DNA of 5,927 nucleotides from an uncultured Eubacteriales bacterium (lineage in GTDB: Bacteria > Bacillota > Clostridia > Oscillospirales > Oscillospiraceae): NCBI GenBank assembly GCA_902475515.1, contig CABSAB010000098.1, forward strand, positions 1 to 5,927. Direction: 5' to 3'. Positions 5,397-5,927 of the stretch are shown piece after piece. Positions within the stretch are counted from its first letter, which is position 1, and every line of letters begins with the position of its first letter. The notes under the pieces were generated by a model. It ran no database searches, had not been told where the DNA came from, and saw only the letters and a list, made by a program, of their open reading frames with translations. Made by a program: the position numbers and the translations under genes.

Positions 5397-5927
5397 CACG
5401 CTGCGGGACCTCCAGCTCCGGGAGCTGGAGATCGTCCGGGACATTCTGGAGATCGCGAAGCGCCATGATCTCACGATCTTTATGATCGGCGGCACTCATC
5501 TGGGGGCCGTGCGCCACAAGGGGTTCATCCCCTGGGATGACGATGTGGACCTGGCCTTCCCCCGGGAGGACTACGAGACCTTCTTAAAAGTTGCCCCGGC
5601 GGAGCTGAAAAACGGCTATAGCCTCCGGCACTTTACGACGGACCCGGGCATGCCCTATTACCCCGCCCAGGTGGTAGACCCGTCCTTTGAGATTCTGGAT
5701 ACCTCCGCCCAGGTGGAGAAGATCCGCTGGGCCTGGGTGGACCTGTTCCCCATCGACGGAATGCCTGCCGGAAGGGCGGCATTTTTCATTCAAAAATACC
5801 GGCTGCTGTATCTCCGCATGATGCTGAAATTCAGTCAGTTTTCCACTGTGGTGGCAGTGAATTTGAAGCACCGCCCCTTCCACGAGCGCGTACTTGTGGC
5901 CCTGGGGAAGCATTTGCATCTGGAAAA
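5389..5927 (+). CDS. LicD-family protein (3' end outside window)
   Basis: The frame is open for 179 codons and is cut by the window edge. It has the LicD signature (PF04991, a nucleotidyltransferase-fold family): MIGGTHLGAVRHKGFIPWDD, with the Asp cluster WDDDVD at 49-54 that should bind metal, then FPREDYETF (57-65), and WVDLFPIDG at 116-124. LicD1 and LicD2 of pneumococcus attach phosphocholine to teichoic acids; relatives in other clusters add phosphocholine or other phospho-substituents to glycans. Here the substituent is unknown. No licA, licB or licC choline gene is in view. The ATG at 5389 lies inside the end of the DUF4422 gene, with AGAGG at 5378-5382 as ribosome binding site. From about position 5780 the sequence is somewhat richer in A and T than the preceding genes. 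A start lower down would remove N-terminal helix residues that belong to the family. Confidence 0.9.
   Translation, partial: MGNTLRDLQLRELEIVRDILEIAKRHDLTIFMIGGTHLGAVRHKGFIPWDDDVDLAFPREDYETFLKVAPAELKNGYSLRHFTTDPGMPYYPAQVVDPSFEILDTSAQVEKIRWAWVDLFPIDGMPAGRAAFFIQKYRLLYLRMMLKFSQFSTVVAVNLKHRPFHERVLVALGKHLHLE
5760..5786 (+). other. Terminator-like hairpin inside licD
   Basis: AATGCC (5760-5765) pairs with GGCATT (5778-5783), and GCC (5767-5769) with GGC (5775-5777), leaving T5766 as a bulge and a five-base loop. Five T residues run to 5786. The shape resembles an intrinsic terminator, but it lies wholly in coding sequence (residues IDGMPAGRAAFF), so it may be coincidence. Confidence 0.25.

Noticed and set aside
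4569..5495. Long minus-strand open frame (308 codons) opposite the DUF4422 gene
   Set aside because: It is antisense to a recognised family member and the start of licD, with no ribosome binding site support and no recognisable domain.
1..5927. Mobile elements, CRISPR arrays, tRNA genes or long direct repeats
   Set aside because: No transposase, integrase, terminal inverted repeats, regularly spaced repeats or tRNA-like fold was recognised on either strand.

Overview
The window looks like chromosomal DNA from a high-GC member of the Firmicutes, most likely a gut clostridium of the Oscillospiraceae type (Flavonifractor/Oscillibacter-like). This assignment is inferred from GC-rich codons combined with strong AGGAG-type ribosome binding sites, sigma-A style TTGACA promoters and the protein families present. 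It is not a species identification. Most of the window is the start of a cell-surface polysaccharide gene cluster.

Layout. At the left edge a minus-strand gene encodes an exported, membrane-anchored protein resembling DUF2207; its 3' end lies outside the window. A 247-base gap (691-937) carries divergent promoters: an extended -10 type reading left, and a TTGACA/TACTAT pair reading right. The rightward unit starts with a GtrA-family four-helix membrane protein whose stop overlaps the start of tadA (tRNA A34 deaminase). A second, near-consensus promoter overlaps the tadA stop codon. Behind it, after a leader with a small perfect hairpin, come rfbA-like sugar-1-phosphate nucleotidylyltransferase, a terminator-like hairpin, a monotopic polyprenyl-phosphate sugar-phosphate transferase, glf (UDP-galactopyranose mutase), a DUF4422 putative glycosyltransferase, and a LicD-family gene cut by the right edge.

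How they fit together. The sugar transferase would load the first sugar phosphate onto undecaprenyl phosphate. Glf would supply UDP-galactofuranose, and DUF4422 may be the transferase that uses it. RfbA-like would make an activated nucleotide sugar, and LicD may add a phospho-substituent such as phosphocholine. GtrA may help move lipid-linked sugars across the membrane. From the sugar transferase to licD the genes are packed with short gaps or overlaps (ATGA, and an 8-base overlap), which indicates one co-transcribed, translationally coupled unit. No polymerase, flippase of the Wzx type, or rmlBCD genes are in view, so the cluster clearly continues to the right.

No RNA genes, CRISPR arrays, insertion sequences or attachment sites were seen. 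The most notable points are the promoter and leader hairpin that set the polysaccharide unit apart from gtrA-tadA, the altered nucleotide-binding motifs of the RfbA-like protein, and the glf-DUF4422-licD set pointing to a galactofuranose-containing, probably phospho-decorated glycan.
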